The position numbers were made by a program, and so were the translations under genes. From Phenylobacterium sp. (GTDB lineage Bacteria > Pseudomonadota > Alphaproteobacteria > Caulobacterales > Caulobacteraceae), in assembly GCF_004299445.1 (NCBI RefSeq), contig NZ_SCTC01000033.1, positions 1 to 64,000 on the forward strand: 64,000 bases of DNA, given 5' to 3'. This document shows, piece after piece, positions 34,469 through 42,600 of the stretch (positions are counted from its first letter, which is position 1; the number at the start of each line of letters is the position of its first letter). The notes under the pieces are model-generated. The model ran no database searches. It saw only the letters and a list, made by a program, of their open reading frames with translations, and was not told the DNA's origin.

Positions 34469-34786
34469 ATGCCACGCATCGTCACCGACGCCCGCCAGTT
34501 CACCGCCGACCGAGCCTGGGGCGCGCGCGACCTCGCCGAGATCGAGGGCGCCAGCGTGCGGCTGCATTGGACGGATCAGCCTTACAAGTGGCACGTCAAC
34601 GATGGAGCCGAGGTGTTCCTGGTGCTCGATGGGCAGGTCGACATGCACTGGCGCGAGGACGGGCGGGAGCACGTCACGCGCCTCGGCCCATGCGACATGT
34701 TCCTGGCCGGCGTCGGCGATGAGCACGTGGCGCGCCCGCTCGGCGAGGCCCGGATCCTCGTGGTCGAGAAGAAGGGGTCTGTCTGA
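34469..34786 (+). CDS. Single-domain cupin protein
   Basis: A 105-residue cupin. The two cupin motifs are degenerate: WHVNDGAEVFLVLDGQVDMH matches motif 1 with His and Glu ligands, and GPCDMFLAGVGDEHVARPLG motif 2 with the final His. Such small cupins bind a metal or sugar/acid ligand and may be isomerases or sensors. The ATG lies 28 bases after the oxidoreductase stop, so it is probably the last gene of that operon. Confidence 0.7.
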   Translation: MPRIVTDARQFTADRAWGARDLAEIEGASVRLHWTDQPYKWHVNDGAEVFLVLDGQVDMHWREDGREHVTRLGPCDMFLAGVGDEHVARPLGEARILVVEKKGSV

Positions 34787-34801
34787 AGGCGGCCCGGCCA
34801 G

Positions 34802-36841
34802 TCAGAACAGAAGGCGCGCGCGCGCGGTGACGATCACCGGCAGCCGCGTCGTGCGCTGCTCGCGGAAGGCCACCACCCCCGCCGAGCGCGGGCCGCTGAA
34901 GACCGTGCGGTCGCGGGTGCGTTTGCGGGCTGTGAAGTTCTCGAACTGGAAGCGCATGAGAACGTCGGGCCGCGGGACCCAGTCCCAATACAACTTGTAG
35001 AGCGGGTCTTCCTCGATCCGGCGGATCTCGTTGATACGATAGACGGTGCTCTCGAAGCCGTAGCCGGCCTCGAAGCCGACCGTGGATCGCCAAGCCGGCA
35101 GGCTGCGGCTGATCTCCAACTGCGCCTCGAAGGGACGCTCGCCCGAGATGCGGCGGTTCTCGCCCGTCACCGGGTCCGAGACCTCGGAGCGCCGCCAGGT
35201 CCCGGTCAGGCGCACGACGCCCGCTGAGAGGCCGAGCCGGTCCGTGGGGAAGGACACGTTGAGGGTGGCCGAGCCGCGGGAGCCCGAGCCGATGTTGCCT
35301 GGCGCATCGAAGCGTCCGGCGATCGGTATCAGATCCACGACGTCGTCGACCTCGGCATGGTTGACCGTCAGGACCGCGGCGCCCGTTCCCCAGAAGCGGC
35401 GCTCGATGGCCCCCTCGAAGAGCCATGACGTTTCCGGCTCCAGATCGACGTTGCCGGCGTTGACGGTGTCGTCCTCGAAGGCCGAGTTGGCGGCGAAGTC
35501 CTCGAAGTTGAGCTGGCCCACCTCGCGTTCCACGCGGGCCCGGATCTGGGTGGCCCCCACGGTCCAGGCGGCCGAGGCGCGCGGCTTTGCGAAGCTGAGG
35601 GTCTTGGACTGGCTGGCGCCGCCCGTCTGCCGGATGGTCGAACTCTCGTAGCGCAGTCCCGCTTCCACGCTGAGCCCCGGCGCCGGACGCAGGCTGGCGG
35701 TGGTGAAGAGCTCTCCCCGATCCTCCTTCACCTCGACGTTGGCCGACGGCAGCGCGACCGGGGCGCCGTCCACCGAGAGCGCCGAGCGGGCGTCCAGGGT
35801 GTTGAGCGCGCCTTCGCCGCCCGCTTCGAGCTCGCCCCAGGCGAAGGCCCGACGCAGCGAGGCGCGGAAGATGCTCTCATAGGCCACCGAACGCTCGCTC
35901 GAGGCCTGACGGCGCGTGCGGCCCGCCGAACTGGCCTGGATGGTCGTGCGTTCCGTGCGGGCGAGGGCGAGAAGCCGAAGGGTCAGGGCGTCGGTCAGCT
36001 TGCGCTCGTAGTCGCCGCCGATCTCGTACTCCTGGTCGCGTTCGCCGATGCGGGTGGTCTCGGAGAAGGCGGCTCCGGCCGAGGTCGTCAACGCGCCGAG
36101 CTCGCGCCGCTTGATGCTCTGGCGTTCGGCCGAAGCGTTCATCCGCAGAAGCGAGCCGTCGCGCTTGTACTCGCTTGCGGCGTTGGCCGTGACCGACTGA
36201 TCGCGGATGCGTGCGTCGAAGTCGCCGGCCTCGATGACCGCGTCCGTCGGACCTACCCGCCGCAGCGCGCCGTCGCCCGAGTCCGTGCCGAGGTCCCGCC
36301 GGCCGCTCACCTGGGCCTCGGCGCTGAAGCCCGGCGCTCGCCAGCTGAGCTCACCACGCACGAAACCGCCGGCAAAGCCGTTCGCATAGGTCTTGCTGAA
36401 AAGGTGGAGGGCCTGATCCGACGAGGTTCCGCCCTTGCGCACCACATTGGCCACCACGCCCTGGCCCTGCATGTCGATGCCGGGGGCCCCGCCGCGGATC
36501 ACTTCGATCCGTTCCACCGATCCCAACGGAATGCGGGACAGGACCGAGTCGATGGACTGTGACTTCGACGCAGGCCTTTCGCCGTCGATCAGCACGTTGC
36601 CGCCGCCGCCCGTTCCACGCGAGCTGTCGCCCTTGTCGAGCACGAAGCCCGGCGTTCGCTCGATCATCTCCCGCGCGGAGGTGACGCGCATCTCCTCATA
36701 GTAGCTGGCGGGGTAGGCGACGACGCCGGCGGACGCCGGCGGGGGCTCGGAGGTCTGTGACCTCGCCGGCGTTGCAACGACCAGGATCGCGGCGCCCGCC
36801 AGAGCTGTTGCCGCGCGACTGCAGGGGAGTGGAAACGCCAT
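34802..36841 (-). CDS. TonB-dependent outer-membrane receptor
   Basis: A 679-residue receptor. The signal peptide ends at PARSQ. No canonical TonB box is clear in the short pre-plug segment. The plug domain runs from about residue 48 (VTSAREMIERTPGFVLDKG then GNVLIDGERP, SIDSVLSRIPLGSVERIEVI). The barrel follows from about residue 170 to the C-terminal aromatic strand TARARLLF. This plug form is typical of the family that imports polysaccharide fragments or siderophores in Caulobacter. No sensor or anti-sigma genes are adjacent, so the ligand is unknown. Confidence 0.88.
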   Translation of the reverse strand: MAFPLPCSRAATALAGAAILVVATPARSQTSEPPPASAGVVAYPASYYEEMRVTSAREMIERTPGFVLDKGDSSRGTGGGGNVLIDGERPASKSQSIDSVLSRIPLGSVERIEVIRGGAPGIDMQGQGVVANVVRKGGTSSDQALHLFSKTYANGFAGGFVRGELSWRAPGFSAEAQVSGRRDLGTDSGDGALRRVGPTDAVIEAGDFDARIRDQSVTANAASEYKRDGSLLRMNASAERQSIKRRELGALTTSAGAAFSETTRIGERDQEYEIGGDYERKLTDALTLRLLALARTERTTIQASSAGRTRRQASSERSVAYESIFRASLRRAFAWGELEAGGEGALNTLDARSALSVDGAPVALPSANVEVKEDRGELFTTASLRPAPGLSVEAGLRYESSTIRQTGGASQSKTLSFAKPRASAAWTVGATQIRARVEREVGQLNFEDFAANSAFEDDTVNAGNVDLEPETSWLFEGAIERRFWGTGAAVLTVNHAEVDDVVDLIPIAGRFDAPGNIGSGSRGSATLNVSFPTDRLGLSAGVVRLTGTWRRSEVSDPVTGENRRISGERPFEAQLEISRSLPAWRSTVGFEAGYGFESTVYRINEIRRIEEDPLYKLYWDWVPRPDVLMRFQFENFTARKRTRDRTVFSGPRSAGVVAFREQRTTRLPVIVTARARLLF

Positions 36842-36909
36842 GTCGCCCGCGGCTATGCCGGGCGTTGGCGACCGGGTCCAGACCGAGGCTGTGCTCTAGC
36901 CCCAAAAGT

Positions 36910-36957
36910 TGGAAACCCGACCGAGAATCGAACTGGGGCGCCCGGATATGGAGTCCG
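36910..36957 (-). other. Degenerate tRNA-Cys 3' fragment (possible old attachment site)
   Basis: Compared on the plus strand, TGGAAACCCGACCGAGAATC and what follows align to the fragment at 39033-39080 over about 48 bases. CCCGACCGAGAATCGAACT is identical and scattered changes occur elsewhere, including the anticodon loop (CTCCATA instead of CTGCAAA) and one T-stem mismatch. There is no 5' half. It cannot be a functional tRNA; it looks like the relic of an earlier integration into the same tRNA. Confidence 0.6.
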
Positions 36958-37019
36958 CCAGCGTGGCGAGGGTTCGGCGGGTCTCGGGAGACGCGTGACC
37001 CGCCGTGGTCGCTCCGGGA

Positions 37020-37727
37020 TCAGGCGAGGACGGCGCGCCGCCGCCGCAGGGCCGACCCGGCAAGGCCGAAGCCGCCGATCATCAGCGCCCAGGTGGCCGG
37101 CTCGGGAACAACGCCGCCGCCGCCGGCGACGGTGCGGCTGAAGTCGCAGCTGTTGTCGCCATGCGTGCAGGTCGCGCCGAAGGGACTGAAGGTGCGGAAC
37201 ACGAAGTCCCCGTTCGCATCCTGGCCGTAGGCGTCGAGGGTGATGGCGGTCTCATAGAAGTTGTAGATACCCGGCGCGGCGGGGCCGCCGGACGGCGTGA
37301 AGGTCAGCCACAGGAAGTCGAGCGACTCGCCGCCGTTGAGCGTGAAGTTCACGGGCGCGGGGTTGAAGTCGAACGCATATTCGCCCCCGCTGCAGCCCGT
37401 CGGAAAGAACGAGCCGCCACAGCCGACATATCCGCCGATACCGACGCCGTATGACTGGTTCACATCGATCCCGGCGTCGGCGATCTCGGACAGGCTGGGC
37501 CCACCGGAGGTCACGGCGCCGAACTCGTCCACACTGAGCGCGACCGAGGACTCGTCCAGGGTCAGCCGCAGGTAGACATGGATGACATCGTTGGGACCCG
37601 CCGTGCCGTTGGGCTGTACGAACGAAAGGCGGCCGGTGGCCAGCGAGGATTGCGCCGAGACCGCGCCGGCGGCGAACAGCATGGCGGCCCCTGCCAGAGC
37701 CCCCAGCGTGAGACTTTTGAGAGACAT
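37020..37727 (-). CDS. PEPxxWA-CTERM sorting-domain protein
   Basis: A 235-residue exported protein. A signal peptide is at the N-terminus (LTLGALAGAAMLFAAGAVSA). A beta-rich Gly/Ser-rich body contains three or four Cys (GYVGCGGSFFPTGCSGG). The C-terminal sorting signal VPEPATWALMIGGFGLAGSA plus RRRR is the PEP motif, membrane helix and Arg cluster recognised by the exosortase-type system. It is destined for the cell surface or exopolysaccharide layer. The start at 37727 is chosen for the signal peptide. It is divergent to a LuxR regulator, with two palindromes in the gap. Confidence 0.85.
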   Translation of the reverse strand: MSLKSLTLGALAGAAMLFAAGAVSAQSSLATGRLSFVQPNGTAGPNDVIHVYLRLTLDESSVALSVDEFGAVTSGGPSLSEIADAGIDVNQSYGVGIGGYVGCGGSFFPTGCSGGEYAFDFNPAPVNFTLNGGESLDFLWLTFTPSGGPAAPGIYNFYETAITLDAYGQDANGDFVFRTFSPFGATCTHGDNSCDFSRTVAGGGGVVPEPATWALMIGGFGLAGSALRRRRAVLA

Positions 37728-37823
37728 CCTGTAACTCCCTGTGTGACTGGGAGCCGTGACCTCTGCGATCGCTCCCCGAGCTGTAGGCCACAAGGCTAGG
37801 TGGCGGCTCAGGTCTCCACCATG

Positions 37824-37844
37824 GAGCGAATGCTTCATTCGCTC
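37824..37844. promoter_or_regulatory. Perfect palindrome GAGCGAATG-CTT-CATTCGCTC
   Basis: A 9-bp perfect inverted repeat with a 3-bp spacer in the divergent gap between the PEPxxWA gene (start 37727) and the LuxR-type gene (start 37979). It shares the core GAGC(A/G)AATGCT with the second palindrome at 37923-37940, which suggests two sites for one dimeric regulator. Confidence 0.55.
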
Positions 37845-37922
37845 TGTGGACGCGCCATAATTTCAGTAGATTATTCAATCATCAGGGGAGAATTTCCCCG
37901 CCGTGGGGATCTGCCGCTGCGA

Positions 37923-37940
37923 ATAGAGCAAATGCTCTAT
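37923..37940. promoter_or_regulatory. Perfect palindrome ATAGAGC-AAAT-GCTCTAT
   Basis: A 7-bp perfect inverted repeat with a 4-bp spacer, centred about 48 bases before the LuxR-type start. It is related to the palindrome 90 bases to its left. Likely operator for autoregulation of the LuxR-type gene. Confidence 0.55.
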
Positions 37941-37978
37941 GTCGCGCGCCGCGAATATTGGGCAGTCTATTGGACGGC

Positions 37979-38986
37979 ATGGGCGTGCGAGCCGAACGGG
38001 ACAGTCCGGACAGTTTCAACGAGATCATTCTGGGTCTCTATGAGGACGTGTTCCGGCTCGCCGTGGACCGCTTCAAGGAGGACTCCCTCGCACGGCTGAG
38101 GGTGGCGATCCCCTTCGACTCCGCGATCTGGGGCTCCGGCGCGGAGGACCCCCAGCTGATCTTCGGCATCGCGGCCTGCGATTTCCCGTTCGAGCGGCTG
38201 CTCGCCTACTCGGCGCACTGGCAACGGCACGACGTCCTGCGATCGGCCGTCTCGCGGCGGCCGGGCGATTGCCTGCGCAACGAGGACCTGGGCCCGGTCG
38301 AGGACCACTATGCGTCCGAGATCTATCGCGAGTTCTGCGGCCCGTCGGGGATCGAGCACGCCATGGGCGTCACCCTGATCGACTCCGTGACCAACGTCGG
38401 CGAACTCGTGTTCCTGTTCCGAGCCGACCGCCGCGCGCCCTTCAGCGATCTCGAGCGAGACCGGCTGGCGCAGATCATGCCGCACCTTGTCGCGGCCTGG
38501 CGTCATAGGCTGCTCTGGCATGTGGCCGGCCATGCGCGGACGGCGGACCTGTCGCCCGGGGGACTGCCGAGCGGGCACGCCGTCGTGGACAGCGCCGGAC
38601 AGGTGCACGCCTCGGACGCGGCCTTCGGTCTGCGCATGCGCGCCCTGTTTCCGGACTGGCTGGGCCCGCAGCTTCCGCCGGACCTGAAGGCCGCCACCGC
38701 AGGCGCCGCCGCCAGCGTACGGGTCTGCGGCCAGACGTTCCGCCTGCACCGGGGTGGGGACCGGCATATCGTCAGCCTGGCGGCGGAGACCACGCCGCCG
38801 CTTTCGCCGGCCGAGGCGCGCGTGGCGGAACGCTTCGCCAGCGGCATGACCGCCCCCCGCGTGGCGCTTGATCTGGGGATCAGCCGCGCCACGGTCCGAA
38901 ACCATCTCACGGCGGTCTACGAGAAGCTGGGCGTCCACTCCAAAGTGGAACTGGTCCGCAAGCTGGGCGAACTGTCCCCGAGCTGA
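37979..38986 (+). CDS. LuxR-family transcriptional regulator (C-terminal GerE HTH)
   Basis: A 335-residue protein. The N-terminal two-thirds form a probable sensory (GAF/PAS-like) region without a recognised ligand site. The C-terminal LuxR helix-turn-helix is at about residues 268-330 (LSPAEARVAERFASGMTAPR, then ISRATVRNHLTAVYEKLGVH). It is not preceded by a phospho-receiver domain. The ATG at 37979 is preferred; a TTG at 37958 is in frame. It is probably the regulator of the divergent PEPxxWA surface-protein gene through the two palindromes. Confidence 0.8.
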   Translation: MGVRAERDSPDSFNEIILGLYEDVFRLAVDRFKEDSLARLRVAIPFDSAIWGSGAEDPQLIFGIAACDFPFERLLAYSAHWQRHDVLRSAVSRRPGDCLRNEDLGPVEDHYASEIYREFCGPSGIEHAMGVTLIDSVTNVGELVFLFRADRRAPFSDLERDRLAQIMPHLVAAWRHRLLWHVAGHARTADLSPGGLPSGHAVVDSAGQVHASDAAFGLRMRALFPDWLGPQLPPDLKAATAGAAASVRVCGQTFRLHRGGDRHIVSLAAETTPPLSPAEARVAERFASGMTAPRVALDLGISRATVRNHLTAVYEKLGVHSKVELVRKLGELSPS

Positions 38987-39032
38987 TCGCGGTCAGGGCG
39001 GCCGTGAGCCGTATCGCTGGGATATCGGAGAA

Positions 39033-39080
39033 TGGAGGCCCGACCGAGAATCGAACTCGGGTGCACGGATTTGCAGTCCG
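39033..39080 (-). other. tRNA-Cys (GCA) 3' half: integration attachment site
   Basis: The reverse strand reads from the anticodon stem and loop CGGA-CTGCAAA-TCCG (anticodon GCA) through the T arm CCGAGTTCGATTCTCGG to TCGGGCC-T-CCA. No matching 5' acceptor or D arm follows on the high-coordinate side; instead an integrase gene begins 57 bases on. This is the signature left when a tyrosine recombinase integrates into a tRNA 3' end. The intact tRNA-Cys should lie at the other end of the element, beyond this window. Confidence 0.85.
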
Positions 39081-39136
39081 GATTCAGCCTATGAAATCGT
39101 TGAAGTTTCCGGCCGCATGTCGCGTTCTTGTCGCGT

Positions 39137-40333
39137 CTACCCCAGCAGCGCCTGCTCAGCCGCAGCCATCTCCTCGCCGTCGTCGCCGGTGGGAAACAGG
39201 TGGCCGTACACGTCCGATGTCATCACGACCGACGCGTGGCCCATGCGCTCCTGAACCACCTTCAGAGGCAGGCCCAGGCCGCCGTCCGCCTGCCGGTTGA
39301 TGCACCATGAAGCGTAGAAGTGCCTGAGGGCATGCAGCCCGGTGTACTTGGCCGCCAGGATCGGCTGGCCCTTGTCGTCCAGCTCGCCGGTAGCGACGGC
39401 CACACCGGCCCTGACTTGCGCCGGCATAAGGCCGCGGCTGCGGATTGCGTGGTGACTCTCGACGCCGCCGGCCTTGTTCGGGAATACCAGGCCCAACTCG
39501 CCCTTGGGGCATGCCAGGCGCCATTCCTTGAGCGCGTTCGCGACCAGCGGGGGCAGTGGAACGGTGCGCTCTCCGCTCTCGGACTTCGGCGCCCCGATCT
39601 CATTGAAGCGATCGGCGCGCTGCTGGACGCGCAGCTCCCGGCGGTCGAGGTCGAGATCTGACCAGCGAAGGCCGCGCAGCTCGGACGCGCGCAGGCCGGT
39701 GAAGATGGCCGTGAGTAGGAGAGGGCGCCAGCGGCCCTCTAGGGCGCCCACGATGGCGCGGACCTCTTCCTTGCTGGGGATGTGAACACCAACGCGCAGC
39801 TTGCCCTTCTGCCGCCGCTCGGCTCGGCGTTCCTTGCCGCCTCGGCGAACCCGCATGTCGCGAACTGGGTTGCGCGTGGCCAGGCCGCGTTCTTGTGCGT
39901 CGGCAATCATCGTTCCCAGGCTGACGAGGATCTTGCGGATCATCGCCGGTGAGCGGCCCTCGGCGCGGAGCCGGTCTTCGAACTCTCGGATTGACGGGAT
40001 GCTGAGGCTCGACAGCTTCCACGACCCGATGAACGGGTCGATGTGCAAGCGCTTGTGCTGGCCGTACTGGGCGAGCGTGGTGCGCTCCAGGCCGGCCGCC
40101 TCGGCCGTGGTAACCCACATCGCGCCGGCGGCCTTCACCGTCACGCTCGCGCTATCGGCGACGTGGACGCCCTCCCGCACTTCTACCGCCGCGGTGGCGG
40201 CGAATGAGTCGGCCTCGCGCTTGCGACCGAACGTCTTCAGCCGGCGCGTCCCCTTTGCGTCGATGTAGTCGACGACCCAGCCTTCGCGGGCCTCGCCCTT
40301 GGCCGTGGTCCACTGGCGCTTACGAACGCTCAC
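39137..40333 (-). CDS. int: Tyrosine-type site-specific integrase
   Basis: A 398-residue recombinase. It has an N-terminal arm-binding and SAM-like core-binding region (about residues 60-170). The catalytic domain contains Arg in TAIFTGLRASELRGLRW, the HxxR box in GLHALRHFYASW and the nucleophilic Tyr in MTSDVYGHLF. It catalyses insertion into and excision from the adjacent tRNA-Cys site. The GTG at 40333 (start SVRKRQWTTAKGE) overlaps the end of the ribbon-helix-helix gene by 14 bases. Stop codon 57 bases from the attachment core. Confidence 0.9.
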   Translation of the reverse strand: MSVRKRQWTTAKGEAREGWVVDYIDAKGTRRLKTFGRKREADSFAATAAVEVREGVHVADSASVTVKAAGAMWVTTAEAAGLERTTLAQYGQHKRLHIDPFIGSWKLSSLSIPSIREFEDRLRAEGRSPAMIRKILVSLGTMIADAQERGLATRNPVRDMRVRRGGKERRAERRQKGKLRVGVHIPSKEEVRAIVGALEGRWRPLLLTAIFTGLRASELRGLRWSDLDLDRRELRVQQRADRFNEIGAPKSESGERTVPLPPLVANALKEWRLACPKGELGLVFPNKAGGVESHHAIRSRGLMPAQVRAGVAVATGELDDKGQPILAAKYTGLHALRHFYASWCINRQADGGLGLPLKVVQERMGHASVVMTSDVYGHLFPTGDDGEEMAAAEQALLG

Positions 40334-40625
40334 GGAGCGCCTGTTCGACTTCAGCACGGACGATGTCGCGAAGAGCATTTTCCACGCGAATTCGGTCGAT
40401 CACGTCGTCGATACTGATGGGCCCTTTTCTCGCGTCCATCTGATCGCGCTCATACTTAAGGCCAAGCTCGATCAGGCGGACGACTTCCTGAGACGGCGTG
40501 TGGCCCTTGGCCTTAGCCTGCTGCTCAACGACATCCTTCACGGCCTGCGTGACGCGGATGTTGAATGGAATGCGCGTCTCAGAGCGCAGGCTGTTGGGTG
40601 GCCGACCTGGGCGCTTCTTTTCCAT
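40320..40625 (-). CDS. Ribbon-helix-helix (Arc-like) DNA-binding protein
   Basis: A 101-residue protein. A basic N-terminus (MEKKRPGRPPNSLRSETRIP) leads into the beta strand FNIRVTQ and two helices (AVKDVVEQQAKAKG, SQEVVRLIELGLKYE), the Arc/CopG pattern. The C-terminal half is an acidic helix, perhaps for oligomerisation. It overlaps the integrase gene downstream, so it may regulate integrase expression. The start at 40625 opens into the gap with two near-identical direct repeats that could be its operators. Confidence 0.75.
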   Translation of the reverse strand: MEKKRPGRPPNSLRSETRIPFNIRVTQAVKDVVEQQAKAKGHTPSQEVVRLIELGLKYERDQMDARKGPISIDDVIDRIRVENALRDIVRAEVEQALRERS

Positions 40626-40647
40626 CGGCTCACTCCCTCTACAATTA

Positions 40648-40726
40648 ATTGCAAGGATTAGTGCGAAAAAACTCGTTGTCAATGGAGGCGAACAAGGCTT
40701 CATTTATCGCAAGGGTTAGTTGCAAC
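40648..40726. promoter_or_regulatory. Divergent control region with two direct repeats
   Basis: ATTGCAAGGATTAGTGCG (from 40648) and ATCGCAAGGGTTAGTTGC (from 40706) are imperfect direct repeats 58 bases apart, between the minus-strand ribbon-helix-helix/integrase genes and the plus-strand HTH gene. The region is AT-rich. They are likely binding sites of one of the two small DNA-binding proteins and would switch between integration and excision/replication functions. Confidence 0.5.
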
Positions 40727-40740
40727 AAATGGAGCAGACG

Positions 40741-40932
40741 ATGGCAGACGACGCCAAGGATGATCTGATCTGGGGGGTCCAGCAGATCGCCAAAGAGATC
40801 GGGCGCGGAGAGCGCCAAGTCTATCACATGCTCAGCAGCGGGGCCCTGCCCGTCGCCCGCAAGGTCGGGGGACACTGGGTCGTGCCGCGTCGGCGGCTCT
40901 GGGCGTTCTTCAACGGCGCCGAAGCGGCCTGA
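40741..40932 (+). CDS. Small HTH protein (excisionase/AlpA-like)
   Basis: A 63-residue protein: ADDAKDDLIWGVQQIAKEIG, then the MerR/AlpA-like helix-turn-helix RGERQVYHMLSSGALPVARK and a wing ending VPRRRLWAFFNGAEAA. The size and position next to an integrase and a replication gene match excisionase/AlpA regulators of phage satellites. The ATG at 40741 has GGAG seven bases upstream; an in-frame start at 40720 lacks one. Confidence 0.75.
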   Translation: MADDAKDDLIWGVQQIAKEIGRGERQVYHMLSSGALPVARKVGGHWVVPRRRLWAFFNGAEAA

Positions 40933-40935
40933 CAC

Positions 40936-41964
40936 ATGAGCTTCGCCGCACTTGGAGCGCTGCGTGCGATCGACGATTTCGTTGCGGCCCGGCGAGAGCA
41001 AGGCTTCGACGACCTCGATCAATTCGACGGGCTTCCACCTGATGAGATCGGGTGCTCTGCGCTGCTCGTCCTTTACGTGCTGGCAGAGTACGCCGGTGCG
41101 GACGGCTACGCCTTCCCCTCTCAGAAGACCCTGGCGAAGCGTTGCAGGCTGCACGACCGTACGGTGCGGGGCATCCTGCTGGCGCTTGAGCGCTGGGGCC
41201 TGATCGAGCGGCAACCCCGGATCCGTAAGGACGGAACTTGGACCTCAGATCGCATCCGGCTTGCCTACTATCAGCCTGAACAGCAGCCGGATTCGGACTG
41301 CAGCCCTGCGGGTCTTAGGCCCGCTGGTGGTTTGCCGAGACAGCGGGGCGCAAGCCCGAAGGCGAGCAACCAGCGGGCGTCAGGCCCGCCGGACCAGAGG
41401 GCCTCAGGCACCGATCCTGCGGGTCTGACGCCCGACCCCACTACGTTTGAACCAGTCACTGAAACTATCACCTCTCCGCGAAAGCGCGAGTTGGATGCGG
41501 ACTTTGAAACTTGGTGGGAGATCTATCCTCGGAAGACCGAGAAGCGCGCGGCGCGTGAGCTGTTCGAGGCTGCAATCCGTCGTCACGGGGCCACGGTCGA
41601 TGAGCTGTTGAGCGCTGCGCAGCGCTACGCGATCGAGGTCCATGGCCGCGACCTGTCGATGGTGAAGAACCCGACGACTTGGCTGCAGCGGCAATGCTGG
41701 TTCCCCGAAGCCGAGGCCGCAGTCCTTTCATCGCCCGAAGGCTTTCCGGGACCAGAGTTCGACCTCCCGCCCCGGGTGGTCTCAGACCTCTTTGCGGCTG
41801 CACCTGACGTAGGCGCGTGCCTGCATGGCGCGACCTGGCGTGAAGAAGATCGAACCATCGTGACGGTTCGTCGCTGGGGCGCCGACGAGCTCGTGAAGCG
41901 GGTCGGTGCCGTCCGTCTGCGGGCGCTGGGCCTGCGCGCCGAAGCGGCGGCAGGAGGCCGGTGA
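40936..41964 (+). CDS. Replication-initiator-like helix-turn-helix protein
   Basis: A 342-residue protein starting 3 bases after the HTH gene. Residues 35-105 are a winged helix (ALLVLYVLAEYAGADGYAFP, SQKTLAKRCRLHDRTVRGIL) like the N-terminus of phage replication organisers. A low-complexity linker at about 120-185 coincides with GC-rich repeats. The C-terminal part has FETWWEIYPRKTEKRAAREL and KNPTTWLQRQCWFPE, common in phage replication proteins. It probably initiates replication of the excised element, with the origin inside its own gene as in lambda O. No helicase gene follows. Confidence 0.7.
   Translation: MSFAALGALRAIDDFVAARREQGFDDLDQFDGLPPDEIGCSALLVLYVLAEYAGADGYAFPSQKTLAKRCRLHDRTVRGILLALERWGLIERQPRIRKDGTWTSDRIRLAYYQPEQQPDSDCSPAGLRPAGGLPRQRGASPKASNQRASGPPDQRASGTDPAGLTPDPTTFEPVTETITSPRKRELDADFETWWEIYPRKTEKRAARELFEAAIRRHGATVDELLSAAQRYAIEVHGRDLSMVKNPTTWLQRQCWFPEAEAAVLSSPEGFPGPEFDLPPRVVSDLFAAAPDVGACLHGATWREEDRTIVTVRRWGADELVKRVGAVRLRALGLRAEAAAGGR
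41308..41434. repeat. Four iteron-like GCGGG...CCCGC repeats inside the replication gene
   Basis: Copies are at 41308-41324 (GCGGGTCTTAGGCCCGC), 41343-41358 (GCGGGGCGCAAGCCCG), 41373-41389 (GCGGGCGTCAGGCCCGC) and 41419-41434 (GCGGGTCTGACGCCCG), spaced 30-46 bases. Each is itself an interrupted palindrome. They fall in the low-complexity linker of the encoded protein, where coding constraint is weak. Inferred: replication origin iterons bound by the protein's winged helix. Confidence 0.5.
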
Positions 41965-42600
41965 TGGGGACCGGGGGGGGGAGGGCAAAACTTCACGACT
42001 TCCGACCCTCGGACCGGTACCCAGTGCATCGCTTTTGCGCGCAGGTTTTTTGCCAAACGCTTTTTTTGCCGAGCAGGTGTCGCGAGCGTCCTCATTGGCA
42101 ACGTCGCGTCGGTAAAGCGCGCTGTCACGGACCGCGCACGTCTGCTCCTGACTCTTAGGTGACGATGGGAAGGTCCGCTTTCGGGATGTTGCGCAATTCG
42201 CCCGGGGGCCCACGCAGACCGCTTCACCTGCTTGCCATTGTGCTTCCAAGGGATGAGGCCCACCGCATCGGGGCGACCGTTCAGCCGGCATTCGTCAGGC
42301 GCGCCACGACACGACGGTCGGTCGGCGATCGGGGGTTGGGCTCGATACTCGAAGGCGACGACAAGACGTGACGATGACCGACAGTGGCGTTGAGGTCAGC
42401 CCGGGTCAGGCGAGAAACACCAACGCGTCCGCAGAGTAGGCAAATATAGCTCGCCCGCGGCAGAGTTCGTCGCTCAACCGTCACCTGCATCGCTCAACGT
42501 TTTAAGGCATGCGAAACGACGGTGAGCCCGCCTAGATTGTAATTGATTATCCCTCTACGTGAGCGCTACGAATAAGACTGCGTTCTGGGGAGGGCGCAGT
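41965..42600. other. 636-base stretch without a recognised gene
   Basis: It begins right after the replication gene with a run of nine G (41973-41981), then AGGGCAAAACTTCACGACTT and a T-rich segment (GCGCGCAGGTTTTTTGCC). This style of sequence is, in my experience, found just before phage terminase/HNH genes, so the region may be a relic of a phage packaging module. Short open frames here have no convincing start, ribosome-binding site or family. The last 60 bases must hold the promoter of the patatin/CD-NTase pair. Confidence 0.4.

Noticed and set aside
36910..36957. Annotating the sequence as a functional tRNA
   Set aside because: No 5' half, a T-stem mismatch and an altered anticodon loop.
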